DNA of 64,000 nucleotides from Bradyrhizobium neotropicale (GTDB taxonomy: Bacteria > Pseudomonadota > Alphaproteobacteria > Rhizobiales > Xanthobacteraceae). This document shows positions 17,528 to 25,714 of this stretch, piece after piece (position 1 is the stretch's first letter; the number at the start of each line of letters is the position of its first letter). The stretch spans positions 47,228 to 111,227 of the forward strand of contig NZ_LSEF01000090.1 in the NCBI RefSeq assembly GCF_001641695.1. The letters run 5' to 3'. A program made the translations under genes and the position numbers. Under the pieces are notes generated by a model that saw only the letters and a program-made list of their open reading frames with translations, was not told the DNA's origin and searched no databases.

Positions 17528-18289
17528 CTAGCCGCGGACGCTGACGGAACGTCCGTAGGGCGGCTGCGCCGCGACCGGCGGATTGGCGGTCTGCGCGGCG
17601 AGTTCGCCGATCAGGCGGTCGGCATCGGCGGCCATGGGATCTGGCGCCTGGATCACCAGCCGCTCCAGACCCCAGCGATAGGACGAGACGCGCTGCTCCA
17701 GGCACTGCTGCACCCACTGGATGATCAGCGAGTTCTCCTGCATGCGCGCGATCGCGTCTTCCCTTTCCCTCGGCGAGAGCTCGGAGACACGCGCCATGCT
17801 GGCATTGCGCTTCTTGTCGAGGTCGATGACGCGGATCGCGCTGGCAAAGAACGGCTCGAAGCGGGTGATGTCGTTGCGCACGTCCTCGATGAGCTGCGCA
17901 TAGCGCGAGGAGTGCGTGCGATGCGGCTCGTCGATCAGCGTGCGTCCGTACATGGTGCGGTCGAACACGACCTTCTGCCGCCAGGGCGACGGCAGCGCCT
18001 GGTAGTCGCCGAACACGCTCTTCCAGGCCGGGCGCGACAGCGGCGGCTCGATCAGGGGATAGGCGAGATCGCGAAGCTGACGTTCTTCCTCGGTGAGCTG
18101 GAATTGAGACGCTCTCAGTCCGACGCTGGAGGTGACTTCGGCGCCAAGCCAGCGATGCATGTCGTCGCTGCGCATGTCGGCACGGGTGCGGCCGAAATCG
18201 CCGCCGCTGCAGCCCGCAAGCGCGGCGCCGATCAGCGCGAGCAGCACGGCCGATGAGAGAGACCGGATCTGGCGGATTGATTCCGGCAT
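17528..18289 (-). CDS. Putative lipoprotein, unknown function
   Basis: A 253-residue protein with an N-terminal hydrophobic segment ending in Leu-Ala-Gly-Cys, a lipobox, so it is likely lipidated and attached to an envelope membrane. The mature part is rich in Arg and aromatic residues, mostly helical, with Tyr-Gly-Arg-Thr-Leu-Ile and a C-terminal segment containing Gln-Trp-Val-Gln-Gln-Cys. The start at 18289 was chosen because it places the signal peptide correctly; the upstream extension is Arg-rich. I do not recognise a family. Confidence 0.75.
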   Translation of the reverse strand: MPESIRQIRSLSSAVLLALIGAALAGCSGGDFGRTRADMRSDDMHRWLGAEVTSSVGLRASQFQLTEEERQLRDLAYPLIEPPLSRPAWKSVFGDYQALPSPWRQKVVFDRTMYGRTLIDEPHRTHSSRYAQLIEDVRNDITRFEPFFASAIRVIDLDKKRNASMARVSELSPREREDAIARMQENSLIIQWVQQCLEQRVSSYRWGLERLVIQAPDPMAADADRLIGELAAQTANPPVAAQPPYGRSVSVRG

Positions 18290-18305
18290 TGCATGAATGC
18301 CGGAT

Positions 18306-18494
18306 CTAGCGACGGCGACGACGGCGCCCCGGCGCTGTGCCCTGTTCCGGCCCACGACCGCCGCTGGTCTCATCCGTCTCGCGCTCGATGCGGATCACGG
18401 GAAGGATCAGGACCGTCCCCGTTTCCGTGCGCGGCGCCACTTCCCCCGACGAGGCGAGCCGGCGACCGGCCGGAAATTCGATGATGGTCCCCAT
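18306..18494 (-). CDS. Small basic protein starting MGTIIEFPAGRR, 62 aa
   Basis: A 62-residue protein with the N-terminus Met-Gly-Thr-Ile-Ile-Glu-Phe-Pro, a motif I recognise from many small uncharacterised bradyrhizobial proteins, and a C-terminus of six consecutive arginines. A central Val-Leu-Ile-Leu-Pro-Val-Ile-Arg-Ile strand is present. It lies just upstream of the lipoprotein gene on the same strand, 16 bp away, and may be cotranscribed. The function is unknown. Confidence 0.6.
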   Translation of the reverse strand: MGTIIEFPAGRRLASSGEVAPRTETGTVLILPVIRIERETDETSGGRGPEQGTAPGRRRRRR

Positions 18495-18566
18495 GTCAGC
18501 TCTCTTCAATTGCGGCGCGACCGAAGGCGGTGCTGCAACATGGCGTCAATTAAGATCAGGACATGG

Positions 18567-18581
18567 TTAACGGGGTGTAAA
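18567..18581. promoter_or_regulatory. CtrA-like site, one mismatch
   Basis: TTAA at 18567-18570, seven bases, then TAAA at 18578-18581. It resembles the CtrA box TTAA-N7-TTAA with one mismatch and lies between two divergent genes. Confidence 0.3.
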
Positions 18582-18679
18582 CATGGCGTTCGGACCGTAA
18601 CCGCACGGGCATGCCGCACCGTCCCGTTGCGGCACGACAACACCTTGAATTGCGCGGGGCGTTTCACATCTCGTTTTCC

Positions 18680-18694
18680 TTAACGAGCCTTTAA
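18680..18694. promoter_or_regulatory. CtrA-like site TTAA-N7-TTAA
   Basis: Perfect half-sites TTAA (18680-18683) and TTAA (18691-18694) with a seven-base spacer, 55 bp before the DUF2336 start codon. This matches the binding consensus of the alphaproteobacterial cell-cycle regulator CtrA. Short AT motifs are rare in this GC-rich DNA, but chance cannot be excluded. Confidence 0.5.
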
Positions 18695-18748
18695 AGGAAC
18701 CCGCGATAGGCTTCGCCCCAAGGACCCTTCCAAGTTGCGTACGCCTCA

Positions 18749-19726
18749 ATGACCAAGTCGCTGTTTCCCGGATTCGACGGGCTGATGACCCTCTCCCGTC
18801 GCGAGGGCGTCGATATCCGCCCGACGCTGCTGCGCGTGCTGACGGACCTCTATGTCCAGACGAGCCGCCACAACGACGACGAGGAGCGGCAGTTCGTCGA
18901 GCTCGCCACGCGCCTGATCGACCAGGTCGACGACGCAACGCGCGCCGCGGTCAAGGCGCGGCTCGCAATCTATCCCGCAACGCCCGCGCCGATCATGCAG
19001 AAGCTTGGCCTGACGGCCGCGCAGGAAGGCCGCCGGATCCCGCTTGCACGGGAGATCCCCGCGCCGCCGCAGGCGCCCGCGCCCATGCGCACGCCGACCG
19101 ATGCGGAATTGCGCATGGCCTCGAACATGGCGATGCAGCCGATGGACGCCGCCGAGATCCACGACATGTTCTTCCGCGCCAGCGCTTCCGAGCGCGCCCT
19201 GGTCCTGCAGAACCTGGCGCAGACGCCGCTCAAGGCCGCGCCGCGGATTCCAACCGTGCGCGCCAAGCGCGCGATCCAGATCCTGGAGATGGCGGCAATC
19301 GCCAACGACGCCGAGAACTTCACCCTCGAGCTCGGTGACAGCCTGATCCTGTCTTCGCGCGTCGCGGCTGAGATCGTCGACGATCCCGGCGGCGAAGCGC
19401 TGGCGGTCGCCGCGCGCGCGCTCGACATGCCGAGCCCCAACTTCCAGCGCATCCTGCTGTTCTTCAAGCCGGAGATCGGAACGTCCGTGAACGCGGTCTA
19501 CCGGCTGTCGCGGCTCTACGACCGCTTGAGCGACCGCTCCGCGCTGGTAATGTTAGCTGCCTGGCGCAGCTCGACGCTCGCCGTCACGCACGCCAAGTAC
19601 CAATCCTCGCTGCATGACGGTGAACGCCAGCGTGCGCGTTCGAGCGCAAACCAGCCGCGGCCGGCCGTGCAGCCCGGCTCGAGCCCCGCGGCGCGGACCG
19701 GCACCGGCGGCTCGTTGGATCGCTGA
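18749..19726 (+). CDS. DUF2336 domain protein
   Basis: A 325-residue soluble, largely alpha-helical protein of the DUF2336 family, found in alphaproteobacteria and proposed to have HEAT-like repeats. The N-terminus has Leu-Thr-Asp-Leu-Tyr-Val-Gln, and the C-terminus a Phe-Phe-Lys-Pro-Glu-Ile segment followed by a low-complexity Ser/Pro/Gly tail. The first 20 residues contain a Phe-Pro-Gly-Phe-Asp start typical of one subgroup. A CtrA-like motif lies upstream. A second DUF2336 gene is at 54.5 kb. The role is unknown. Confidence 0.85.
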   Translation: MTKSLFPGFDGLMTLSRREGVDIRPTLLRVLTDLYVQTSRHNDDEERQFVELATRLIDQVDDATRAAVKARLAIYPATPAPIMQKLGLTAAQEGRRIPLAREIPAPPQAPAPMRTPTDAELRMASNMAMQPMDAAEIHDMFFRASASERALVLQNLAQTPLKAAPRIPTVRAKRAIQILEMAAIANDAENFTLELGDSLILSSRVAAEIVDDPGGEALAVAARALDMPSPNFQRILLFFKPEIGTSVNAVYRLSRLYDRLSDRSALVMLAAWRSSTLAVTHAKYQSSLHDGERQRARSSANQPRPAVQPGSSPAARTGTGGSLDR

Positions 19727-19790
19727 TTTGCTCGCGCCGGCTTCCGGAAGCGGTGGCGCTGAGTGTGGGACACGCGACGCGTCCCAAGCT

Positions 19791-19877
19791 CGTCATTGCG
19801 AGGAGCCCCTGCGACGAAGCAATCCAGAGTCCCTCCGCGGAGAGAGTCTGGATTGCTTCGCTGCGCTCGCAATGACG
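19791..19877. repeat. Intergenic palindrome, GTCATTGCGAG family
   Basis: The inverted repeat starts 'cgtcattgcgagg' and ends 'gctcgcaatgacg', with 'gcaatccagagtc' mirrored by 'tctggattgc' inside. It lies between the convergent DUF2336 and DUF1491 genes, where it can fold into a long hairpin and may act as a two-way terminator. Confidence 0.8.
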
Positions 19878-19888
19878 GTTGGCGCTAG

Positions 19889-20233
19889 TTACGCCTTCGC
19901 GAGCTCAAGGAAATGCCGCCCCGCGCGGTCCTCGGTCTCGACGATCCAGGCATCCGGGTCGAAGCGGATCTCCTTGGTCAGCCGCTCTTCGACGGCCTGC
20001 TCAGTCTGGGGCTGCGGAGCAACGGGCATGAAGAAGCGATCGACCGGCCGGCCGTCCTCATAGACGGTCTGCGGCGCGGGCGCGTACAGCATCGCATTGC
20101 CATCGAGCAGCGACACCTTCACGAACACCGCGCCCGCCTCCTCGGCGCCGCGACGACGCACCGCGCCGAACACGCCTTCGGTTTGGCACCGGCGCAAGTA
20201 AGCCGCCACCCAAATGCTGGATTTCAATCTCAT
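19889..20233 (-). CDS. DUF1491 family protein
   Basis: A 114-residue soluble protein. The opening Met-Arg-Leu-Lys-Ser-Ser-Ile-Trp-Val-Ala-Ala-Tyr-Leu-Arg-Arg-Cys is typical of DUF1491, followed by Gly-Ala-Val-Phe-Val-Lys-Val and Asp-Pro-Asp-Ala-Trp-Ile-Val-Glu near the end. I chose the ATG at 20233 because family members begin at this point; another ATG lies two codons upstream. The function is unknown; it is widely kept in alphaproteobacteria. Confidence 0.85.
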   Translation of the reverse strand: MRLKSSIWVAAYLRRCQTEGVFGAVRRRGAEEAGAVFVKVSLLDGNAMLYAPAPQTVYEDGRPVDRFFMPVAPQPQTEQAVEERLTKEIRFDPDAWIVETEDRAGRHFLELAKA

Positions 20234-20291
20234 GAGCATGAAGGATAGGCCAGCGCCGCGATCGACACCAGCCTCCGCGCAATGATGACGA

Positions 20292-20999
20292 TTATTCGAC
20301 GGGATGCCCGATCGCGGCCGCGAGCTCGCGCAGCAGGCGCTCAGACACCTGGCCGGTGACAGCCATGCGATGCTCGCGCTCGAACTTCTGGATCGCGGAC
20401 TGGGTCTCCCCGCTCATCGTGCCCGTGACCTTCAGCTGGCCGTAGCCATATTCGGACAGCGCGCGCTGCACGCCGGCGATGCGACGTGCCGCAGGGCTCT
20501 GCTGCACCGGAATCGGCGCCGGGGGGCGGGCAACGGCGACGGCAGGCGGTGTCGGCGCAGACGTCGTGGCCTTCACCAGATTGGTCAGGGGATCGCCCGA
20601 TCGCGGCGTCGACGCGGTTGCCTCGACCGGCTTCTCCGGCGCCTTCTCGGCGGGCTTCGGCTCGACGCGAAATTCCGTCGGCTTCGGCTCGAGCGGCGAC
20701 ATGTCGGCGCCGACCGGACGTGGACGCGGCAGCGGGCTCGACAGCGCGGCAGACGACGGCGCAGGCAGATTGATCACGGTGCCGAACATCGGCGCCGGAT
20801 GCCGGCCGGTCTGCAGGAACAGCGCGTTGGCGACGATGGCGCAGACAGCGGCAACGGCGACGAAGCCGGCCAGCGTGTCCTTGGGGCTGTGCAGAAGGAC
20901 CCGCATCACAAGATTGCGCTCGGTCTCGATATCGACAACCGCGGCCTTGGCGCCACGGCGGCGCGGAGCAGCATCGTCCTTTGCAGACTTTCTAGGCAC
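20292..20999 (-). CDS. Membrane-anchored peptidoglycan-binding domain protein
   Basis: A 235-residue protein with a cytoplasmic basic N-terminus, one membrane segment at about residues 44-64 and a long Pro/Ala/Glu-rich periplasmic linker (about 70-170). A C-terminal PG_binding_1 domain follows, with Val-Gln-Arg-Ala-Leu-Ser-Glu-Tyr-Gly and Ile-Gln-Lys-Phe-Glu-Arg. It should tether the inner membrane to the cell wall. The gene overlaps the end of the upstream kinase by 8 bp, so the two are translated together and the protein may work with the kinase in cell-cycle or wall control. Confidence 0.88.
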   Translation of the reverse strand: MPRKSAKDDAAPRRRGAKAAVVDIETERNLVMRVLLHSPKDTLAGFVAVAAVCAIVANALFLQTGRHPAPMFGTVINLPAPSSAALSSPLPRPRPVGADMSPLEPKPTEFRVEPKPAEKAPEKPVEATASTPRSGDPLTNLVKATTSAPTPPAVAVARPPAPIPVQQSPAARRIAGVQRALSEYGYGQLKVTGTMSGETQSAIQKFEREHRMAVTGQVSERLLRELAAAIGHPVE

Positions 21000-22854
21000 T
21001 TTTCTTCACCAGAGCAGGTTGGTCCAGAGTTTGGTCTTGAATTTCCTGGCGCGGCGCCGGCGTCAACGTCGCGATCTTGCTCTCGGACGGCTTGACTTGC
21101 GGCGACGTGTAGACGAGCGGCAGCTTGACCGTGACGGCCGTTCCCTCGCCGAGCCTGCTTTGTACCGTCAATTCGCCGAGATGCAACGCCACGAGGCTCT
21201 TCACGATCGAAAGACCGAGGCCGGTTCCTTCATGGCGACGCTGATAGGTCTTGCCGGCCTGGAAGAACGGCGCGCCGATGCGCTTGAGATCATCGGGGGC
21301 GATGCCGACACCGGTGTCGCTGATGCGAAGCGTGAGCTGCGACGCCGACGCTGATGCGGCAACCATGACCTGACCGCCACGCTCGGTGAACTTGATCGCG
21401 TTGGCGACGAGGTTGAGCACAACCTGTTTGAAGGCACGCGGATCGCCGTCCATCATCGGCAGGTCCTGCGGCGCATCGGTGATCAGATCGATGCCGTTCT
21501 CCCGCGCTTTGAGCGCCAGCAGATTGCAGCAGTGAAGCAGCGCGGCGCGCGGCGCGAACGGCTCCGACGAAATCTCGAAATTGCCCGACTCCATCTTGGA
21601 CATGTCGAGGATGCCGTTGACGACGGACAAGAGATGCTGGCCGGAATCATTGATCAGCTGCGCATATTCCTTGCGCTGGGCCGCCCCTAACATCAGCGTC
21701 TGCTCCTGCGCGATCATCTCCGAGAAGCCGATGATGGCATTGAGCGGCGTGCGCAGCTCGTGACTCATGGTGGCGAGGAAGCGCGTCTTGGCGGCATCGG
21801 CGGCTTCGGCGGCGCTGCGCGCCTCTTCGAGCGCCTGCTCCTGGGTCTTGCGATCGGTGACGTCGCGCATCACGGCAACGACCTCGGCTTCGCGCGCCAT
21901 GTCGCGAGCGGACTCCTGCTCGAGCGGCCGGCAACGCATCTCGACCCAGACGAAATCGATTTGACCGCGCTCGGATCCAGCATGCTCGCGCCGCAGCCGG
22001 AACTCGACGCTGCGCACCTCGCCACGGGCGGCGTCCGACAATGCTGTCAGGTAGGCCGGACGATCGGCGACATGGACGCGGTCGAACAGGCCGTGGCCGA
22101 GCAGTTGCGCAACCGGCATCCCCAGCATGGTCTCGGCCGCGGGTGAGATGAACTGCACCGCGCCGTTGCGCCGATGCCGCGAGATGACATCGCTCATGTT
22201 GCGCGCGAGCAGACGGTAGCGCTCCTCTTCGCGCGACAGCAGCGTGACGCTGGTGCGCGCCAGCGACTCAGCACCGAAGGCGAGGCCCGCTGCGTAAAGG
22301 GTCGCCGAGGCGACGCCGAATGCCATGTAGACGCCGCGTTCGGCAACGCCCAACTCTGCCGGCGGCAGCCAGCCGAGCTGGCTGACGAGGATCAGTATCC
22401 CCGCGCAGGACAGCGCGAGCAGCGAGGCGAAGGCCGCGACGCGGCGCGAGGCCGACAGTGCGGCTTCGAGGGGAACCACGACCAGCCAGACCGCGGCAAA
22501 GGACTCAATACCACCGGTTGTGACCGCGACCGCCATGATCAGGCCGGCGAGCGCCAGCGACGACAGCACATGCGCGCCTTCGTAATGGCCCGTGCGCGAC
22601 AAGAACCACGACAGCAAGATCGGCGCGATCAGCCACGCGAATGCGGCGGCCTCGATCGCGCTCGGCGCGCCGCGCATCGCAAGATAGACCGGAAAGGCGG
22701 CAAAGGCGGCCAGGCTGCCGAGCAGCCGCGGCGCCATGAAGGCACGATGGCGCGCTCGCGTCAGCGCATCGTAACGCGCGGAGGGATGCAGCAGCGCATC
22801 GAGACAATCGCGGATGATACTCAAAACTGTCACGGGTCTCGCGCTTCGGCTCAT
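20992..22854 (-). CDS. PAS-domain sensor histidine kinase, DivJ-like
   Basis: A 620-residue inner-membrane kinase. The first 200 residues hold about six membrane helices. A PAS domain follows (about 215-340), then the phosphoacceptor domain with His365 in Ser-His-Glu-Leu-Arg-Thr-Pro-Leu-Asn, and an ATPase domain with Asn-Leu-Val-Ala-Asn-Ala, Asp-Thr-Gly-Val-Gly-Ile and Gly-Thr-Gly-Leu-Gly-Leu. The layout and the His-box match the DivJ/PleC group that controls DivK and cell polarity; I lean to DivJ from the multi-helix N-terminus, but PleC-like paralogues exist. It is first in an operon with the peptidoglycan-binding gene. Confidence 0.88.
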   Translation of the reverse strand: MSRSARPVTVLSIIRDCLDALLHPSARYDALTRARHRAFMAPRLLGSLAAFAAFPVYLAMRGAPSAIEAAAFAWLIAPILLSWFLSRTGHYEGAHVLSSLALAGLIMAVAVTTGGIESFAAVWLVVVPLEAALSASRRVAAFASLLALSCAGILILVSQLGWLPPAELGVAERGVYMAFGVASATLYAAGLAFGAESLARTSVTLLSREEERYRLLARNMSDVISRHRRNGAVQFISPAAETMLGMPVAQLLGHGLFDRVHVADRPAYLTALSDAARGEVRSVEFRLRREHAGSERGQIDFVWVEMRCRPLEQESARDMAREAEVVAVMRDVTDRKTQEQALEEARSAAEAADAAKTRFLATMSHELRTPLNAIIGFSEMIAQEQTLMLGAAQRKEYAQLINDSGQHLLSVVNGILDMSKMESGNFEISSEPFAPRAALLHCCNLLALKARENGIDLITDAPQDLPMMDGDPRAFKQVVLNLVANAIKFTERGGQVMVAASASASQLTLRISDTGVGIAPDDLKRIGAPFFQAGKTYQRRHEGTGLGLSIVKSLVALHLGELTVQSRLGEGTAVTVKLPLVYTSPQVKPSESKIATLTPAPRQEIQDQTLDQPALVKKSA

Positions 22855-23231
22855 TCGTCGAAAAGACGCGCCGGAACGCCTCCTTGTCGTTGAGCCACCG
22901 TGTCAGAGTGACATTAAACGAACGCTAAGGCGGCCGCCCTCGCCGCCGAACACCGTGTCATCGCGGACATTTTTAGACGATTTGACGACGTCTTCCGTAG
23001 GGATGGTGAACGCGGGGTTTCGCGTCCGCCCTCATGGTTTCGAATTGGTGGACGCGCGAGCGCAGTGTGCCGCCGTCAATCGAAAATTTACGACACCGTC
23101 GGCGGCCAAGAAATTTGCGTCAATTCTCGAAGAATTAAGCTCAAGGCAATCACTTGCGATTTATCGAGGATTGCTAGGTCGAAACGCGCGCGGGCATCGC
23201 CGCGGGCGGGATCTAACATACAGGTCGCAAG
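22855..23231. other. Divergent intergenic region, kinase / DUF5330
   Basis: About 375 bp without a supported gene. It holds the promoters of the divergent kinase and DUF5330 genes and a CtrA-like motif TTAA-N7-CTAA at 22914-22928, about 60-75 bp before the kinase start. AT content rises around 23080-23170. Confidence 0.4.
22914..22928. promoter_or_regulatory. CtrA-like site upstream of the DivJ-like kinase
   Basis: TTAA at 22914-22917 and CTAA at 22925-22928 with a seven-base spacer: one mismatch to the CtrA consensus. Position 60-75 bp before the kinase start is reasonable for regulation. Low weight without footprint or conservation data. Confidence 0.3.
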
Positions 23232-23666
23232 ATGCGCTTTCTGCTTCGCATCACATTCTGGCTCGGGCTGGTGCTGGTACTCCTGCCGCGGGACAAGACG
23301 CCCGAATCGGAGAAGCTGCCGCAGATCGGCGCTGCCGATGCCGTGCAGGCTGCGACCGCGGCTGTCTCCGACGCGACCCAGTTCTGCAAACGTCAGCCGG
23401 CGGCCTGCGAGGTCGGCGGACAGGCGGCGACCATCATCGGCCAGCGGGCGCAGGACGGCGCGCGCAAGCTCTACCAGATGATCAACGACAAGAAAGAGCA
23501 GATTACCAACGGCAAGAATGACAAGAACGAGAAGAAGGCGCCCGATCACACCGGCTCGATCGCGATGGCCGGCGAAGGCGATACGGCCGCGAGCGAGGCG
23601 CCGCGCGACACCCTGACCCAGGACGATCTCGCGCTGGAATGGCGGGGGCCGGGACCAGCGAATTAG
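23232..23666 (+). CDS. DUF5330 domain protein
   Basis: A 144-residue protein with an N-terminal hydrophobic signal or anchor (about residues 4-19: Leu-Arg-Ile-Thr-Phe-Trp-Leu-Gly-Leu-Val). A periplasmic helical part contains Ala-Ala-Val-Ser-Asp-Ala and two cysteines (Phe-Cys-Lys-Arg-Gln-Pro-Ala-Ala-Cys), and the tail is charged and disordered. This is the DUF5330 pattern, common in rhizobia. Two closely spaced cysteines may form a disulfide. The function is unknown. Confidence 0.8.
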   Translation: MRFLLRITFWLGLVLVLLPRDKTPESEKLPQIGAADAVQAATAAVSDATQFCKRQPAACEVGGQAATIIGQRAQDGARKLYQMINDKKEQITNGKNDKNEKKAPDHTGSIAMAGEGDTAASEAPRDTLTQDDLALEWRGPGPAN

Positions 23667-23735
23667 CGCCCAAACCCTATCGATTTCGCTGCTTTGCGTC
23701 CCTATATTGGCGGGAACAGGGATTCACGGGCCGAT

Positions 23736-24164
23736 ATGACGACGATTGACGAGATCCGAGACAATTTCGAGATTCTGGACGATTGGGACGACCGCTACCG
23801 CTACGTCATCGAGCTCGGTCGTACTCTGGAACCGCTGCCGGAGGCGGAGCACTCGGCCGCGAACAAGGTGCAAGGTTGCGTCAGCCAGGTCTGGCTATCC
23901 AAGCGCATCGAACGCGGCAACGGCGCCCCGGTCCTGAAATATCTCGGCGACAGCGACGCGCATATCGTGCGCGGGCTGGTCGCGATCCTGCTTTCGCTCT
24001 ATTCCGGCCGCACGCCGCAAGAGATCCTGTCGACCGACGCCATCGCGGTGTTCGACGAATTCGGCTTGCGCGACCACCTGACGCCACAGCGCTCCAACGG
24101 CCTGCGCTCGATGGTCGAGCGCATCCGGGTCGATGCGAAAGAAGCACTCGCGGAAGCTTCCTGA
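23736..24164 (+). CDS. sufE: SufE-family cysteine desulfuration protein
   Basis: A 142-residue cytoplasmic protein. SufE accepts persulfide sulfur from the desulfurase SufS and passes it to the Fe-S scaffold. The active Cys48 sits in Val-Gln-Gly-Cys-Val-Ser-Gln-Val-Trp, the family signature; the start Asp-Glu-Ile-Arg-Asp-Asn-Phe and the Asp-Trp-Asp-Asp-Arg-Tyr segment also fit. Length is normal (about 140). The other suf genes are not nearby, which is usual for rhizobial sufE. The ATG at 23736 is used; the longer frame upstream has no homology-like features. Its stop lies inside a strong hairpin. Confidence 0.95.
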   Translation: MTTIDEIRDNFEILDDWDDRYRYVIELGRTLEPLPEAEHSAANKVQGCVSQVWLSKRIERGNGAPVLKYLGDSDAHIVRGLVAILLSLYSGRTPQEILSTDAIAVFDEFGLRDHLTPQRSNGLRSMVERIRVDAKEALAEAS

Positions 24165-24189
24165 AGCGCGATGAACATCGCGCTTCAGG
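24160..24189. terminator. Perfect hairpin at the sufE 3' end
   Basis: A 14-bp perfect stem (CCTGAAGCGCGATG paired with its complement) around a 2-base centre. The stem begins within the sufE stop region. There is no long T run, but the convergent mucR gene ends nearby, so it may stop or stabilise transcripts. Confidence 0.55.
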
Positions 24190-24198
24190 CTAGTGTTT

Positions 24199-24247
24199 GA
24201 GCATGATCTCGCCGGAAAACCGCGGCACACTTTTCCGGATCATGCTC
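24199..24247. repeat. Inverted repeat GAGCATGATC...GATCATGCTC
   Basis: Outer arms GAGCATGATC/GATCATGCTC and inner arms CCGGAAAA/TTTTCCGG give a double-stem hairpin between the convergent sufE and mucR genes. I know this element as a frequent intergenic palindrome in Bradyrhizobium; here it can serve both genes as terminator. Confidence 0.7.
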
Positions 24248-24255
24248 TCGCAACG

Positions 24256-24669
24256 CTACTTCCGCTTCCGCTGCTGCTGTCCGAGCCCCATCTGCTTCGC
24301 CAGCTGCGAGCGCGCCACCGCATAGTTCGGCGCGACCATGGGGTAATCGGCCGGCAGGCCCCATTTCTCGCGGTATTGCTCCGGCGTCATGTTGTACTGG
24401 GTGCGCAGATGGCGCTTCAGCGACTTGAAGCGCTTGCCGTCCTCCAGACAGACCAGATAGTCCGGCGCGATCGACTTCTTCAGCGAAACCGCCGGCTTCG
24501 CCGGCTCGAGCGGCGCCTCGGTTCGGCCCGAGGAGACCCGCACCAGGGCGCCATGCACCTGGCTGATGAGGTTCGGAATCTCGCCGGCCGGCGTCGGGTT
24601 GTTGCTGAGATAGGCCGACACGATGTTCGCCGTCAGCTCGATGAAATTTTTGCCGCCGGCATCCGACAT
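24256..24669 (-). CDS. mucR: MucR/Ros-family transcriptional regulator
   Basis: A 137-residue DNA-binding protein of the MucR/Ros family, which controls exopolysaccharide, motility and cell-cycle genes in rhizobia. The N-terminal oligomerisation part (about residues 5-45) has Leu-Thr-Ala-Asn-Ile-Val-Ser-Ala-Tyr-Leu. The C-terminal zinc-finger-like domain reads Cys-Leu-Glu-Asp-Gly, then Phe-Lys-Ser-Leu-Lys-Arg-His-Leu-Arg-Thr-Gln-Tyr, followed by Met-Thr-Pro-Glu-Gln-Tyr-Arg. The second Cys is Asp and the last His positions are Gln-Tyr, so the zinc site looks incomplete, as in some Mesorhizobium homologues that fold without zinc. The ATG at 24669 fits the family. Confidence 0.93.
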   Translation of the reverse strand: MSDAGGKNFIELTANIVSAYLSNNPTPAGEIPNLISQVHGALVRVSSGRTEAPLEPAKPAVSLKKSIAPDYLVCLEDGKRFKSLKRHLRTQYNMTPEQYREKWGLPADYPMVAPNYAVARSQLAKQMGLGQQQRKRK

Positions 24670-24832
24670 GGCTCGCCCCCTCCATAAAGCTGGCTTCGTC
24701 GCAGTGGATTGGCAACGTCCAAGTATTCTCTGTCAACAATACGTTCGGCTGAAATACGACGACTGGCGAATAAGGGCTGGTTACTGGTGGGCTGACACGA
24801 ACTGCGGCGCTTTACTTGCTCGATGAAGAGCG

Positions 24833-25714
24833 TCAGGAGCGCTGGTCCAGATGGGCGCGCAGCTCGTCAATCGAGGCGAAGCGCATCATGCCTTCCGGCA
24901 TCTGCGCTTCGATCGACCCGTCGGAATAGAGCGAATAGGCCATGCCGTCGACGATGCCGGACTTGAGCACGGTGACGGGCGGCTGCTCGGCCGGCGGTGG
25001 AGGCTCGGGCGCAGGCGGAGGCGTCGGGGCAGCAGGCTCGGTGAAGATCGAGGGCGTGCGCGGCGGTGGCGCCGGGCGACGCGACGCGGGAGGCTCCGGC
25101 GGCCGCATCCGGTCCGGCTTCGGCCAGGCATCGTCGAAGCTCGCGGGCGGCGTCTCCGGCGGAGCGGGGGTCGCGGGCTCCGCATGGGGGTACGGCGGCA
25201 GGCCTTCGGCAGCCTTCGCCTCCGCGCGCTCGCGCTCCTTGCGCGAGGTGGAGGCGAACAACAGATTGCGACGGCGCGGCGCCTCGGGCGCCACCGGCGG
25301 AGGCTCCTCCGGCGCCGCAGGAGCCTCGACGCGCGACCGCTCGCGTGCGGCAGCATCGTCCAGCCATGGCGGCGGCGCGGCAAATGGAGGCGGCGGCATC
25401 GGTTCGACCTTCATCGCCGGCGAAGGCGCGAGGTCTGGGGCAGCCGTTCCTGGAGGCACGAGTCCCGACGGCAGCACGGGCCGGACTCGAACGTCCAATG
25501 GCGCGACCGAGCCCGCGAGGCGCCGCGCGATTCCCTGCAGCTCCAGCACCACGACGTAGAGGCCGGCCAGTAACATTCCGGAGCAGACGCCAATCGTGCC
25601 GGCGATTATGAGGGTGCTGCCGAGGCTGAAATCCCTGACGGAGTAGCCAAAAAGGACCGTAAGGAGGCCCGCCAGGACGGCGAAGATCCCCGCGATCAAC
25701 AATGCCAACGTCAT
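24833..25714 (-). CDS. Two-helix membrane protein with long Pro-rich tail
   Basis: A 293-residue protein. Two hydrophobic helices lie at the N-terminus (about residues 2-22 and 34-60). A central region of about 170 residues dominated by Pro, Ala and Glu looks disordered. The C-terminus is a small folded segment containing Ser-Gly-Ile-Val-Asp-Gly-Met-Ala-Tyr-Ser-Leu-Tyr and Ala-Gln-Met-Pro-Glu-Gly. The ATG at 25714 is preferred to a GTG three codons upstream. The composition suggests a membrane-tethered scaffold, with the short C-terminal domain as the working part. No function recognised. Confidence 0.75.
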   Translation of the reverse strand: MTLALLIAGIFAVLAGLLTVLFGYSVRDFSLGSTLIIAGTIGVCSGMLLAGLYVVVLELQGIARRLAGSVAPLDVRVRPVLPSGLVPPGTAAPDLAPSPAMKVEPMPPPPFAAPPPWLDDAAARERSRVEAPAAPEEPPPVAPEAPRRRNLLFASTSRKERERAEAKAAEGLPPYPHAEPATPAPPETPPASFDDAWPKPDRMRPPEPPASRRPAPPPRTPSIFTEPAAPTPPPAPEPPPPAEQPPVTVLKSGIVDGMAYSLYSDGSIEAQMPEGMMRFASIDELRAHLDQRS

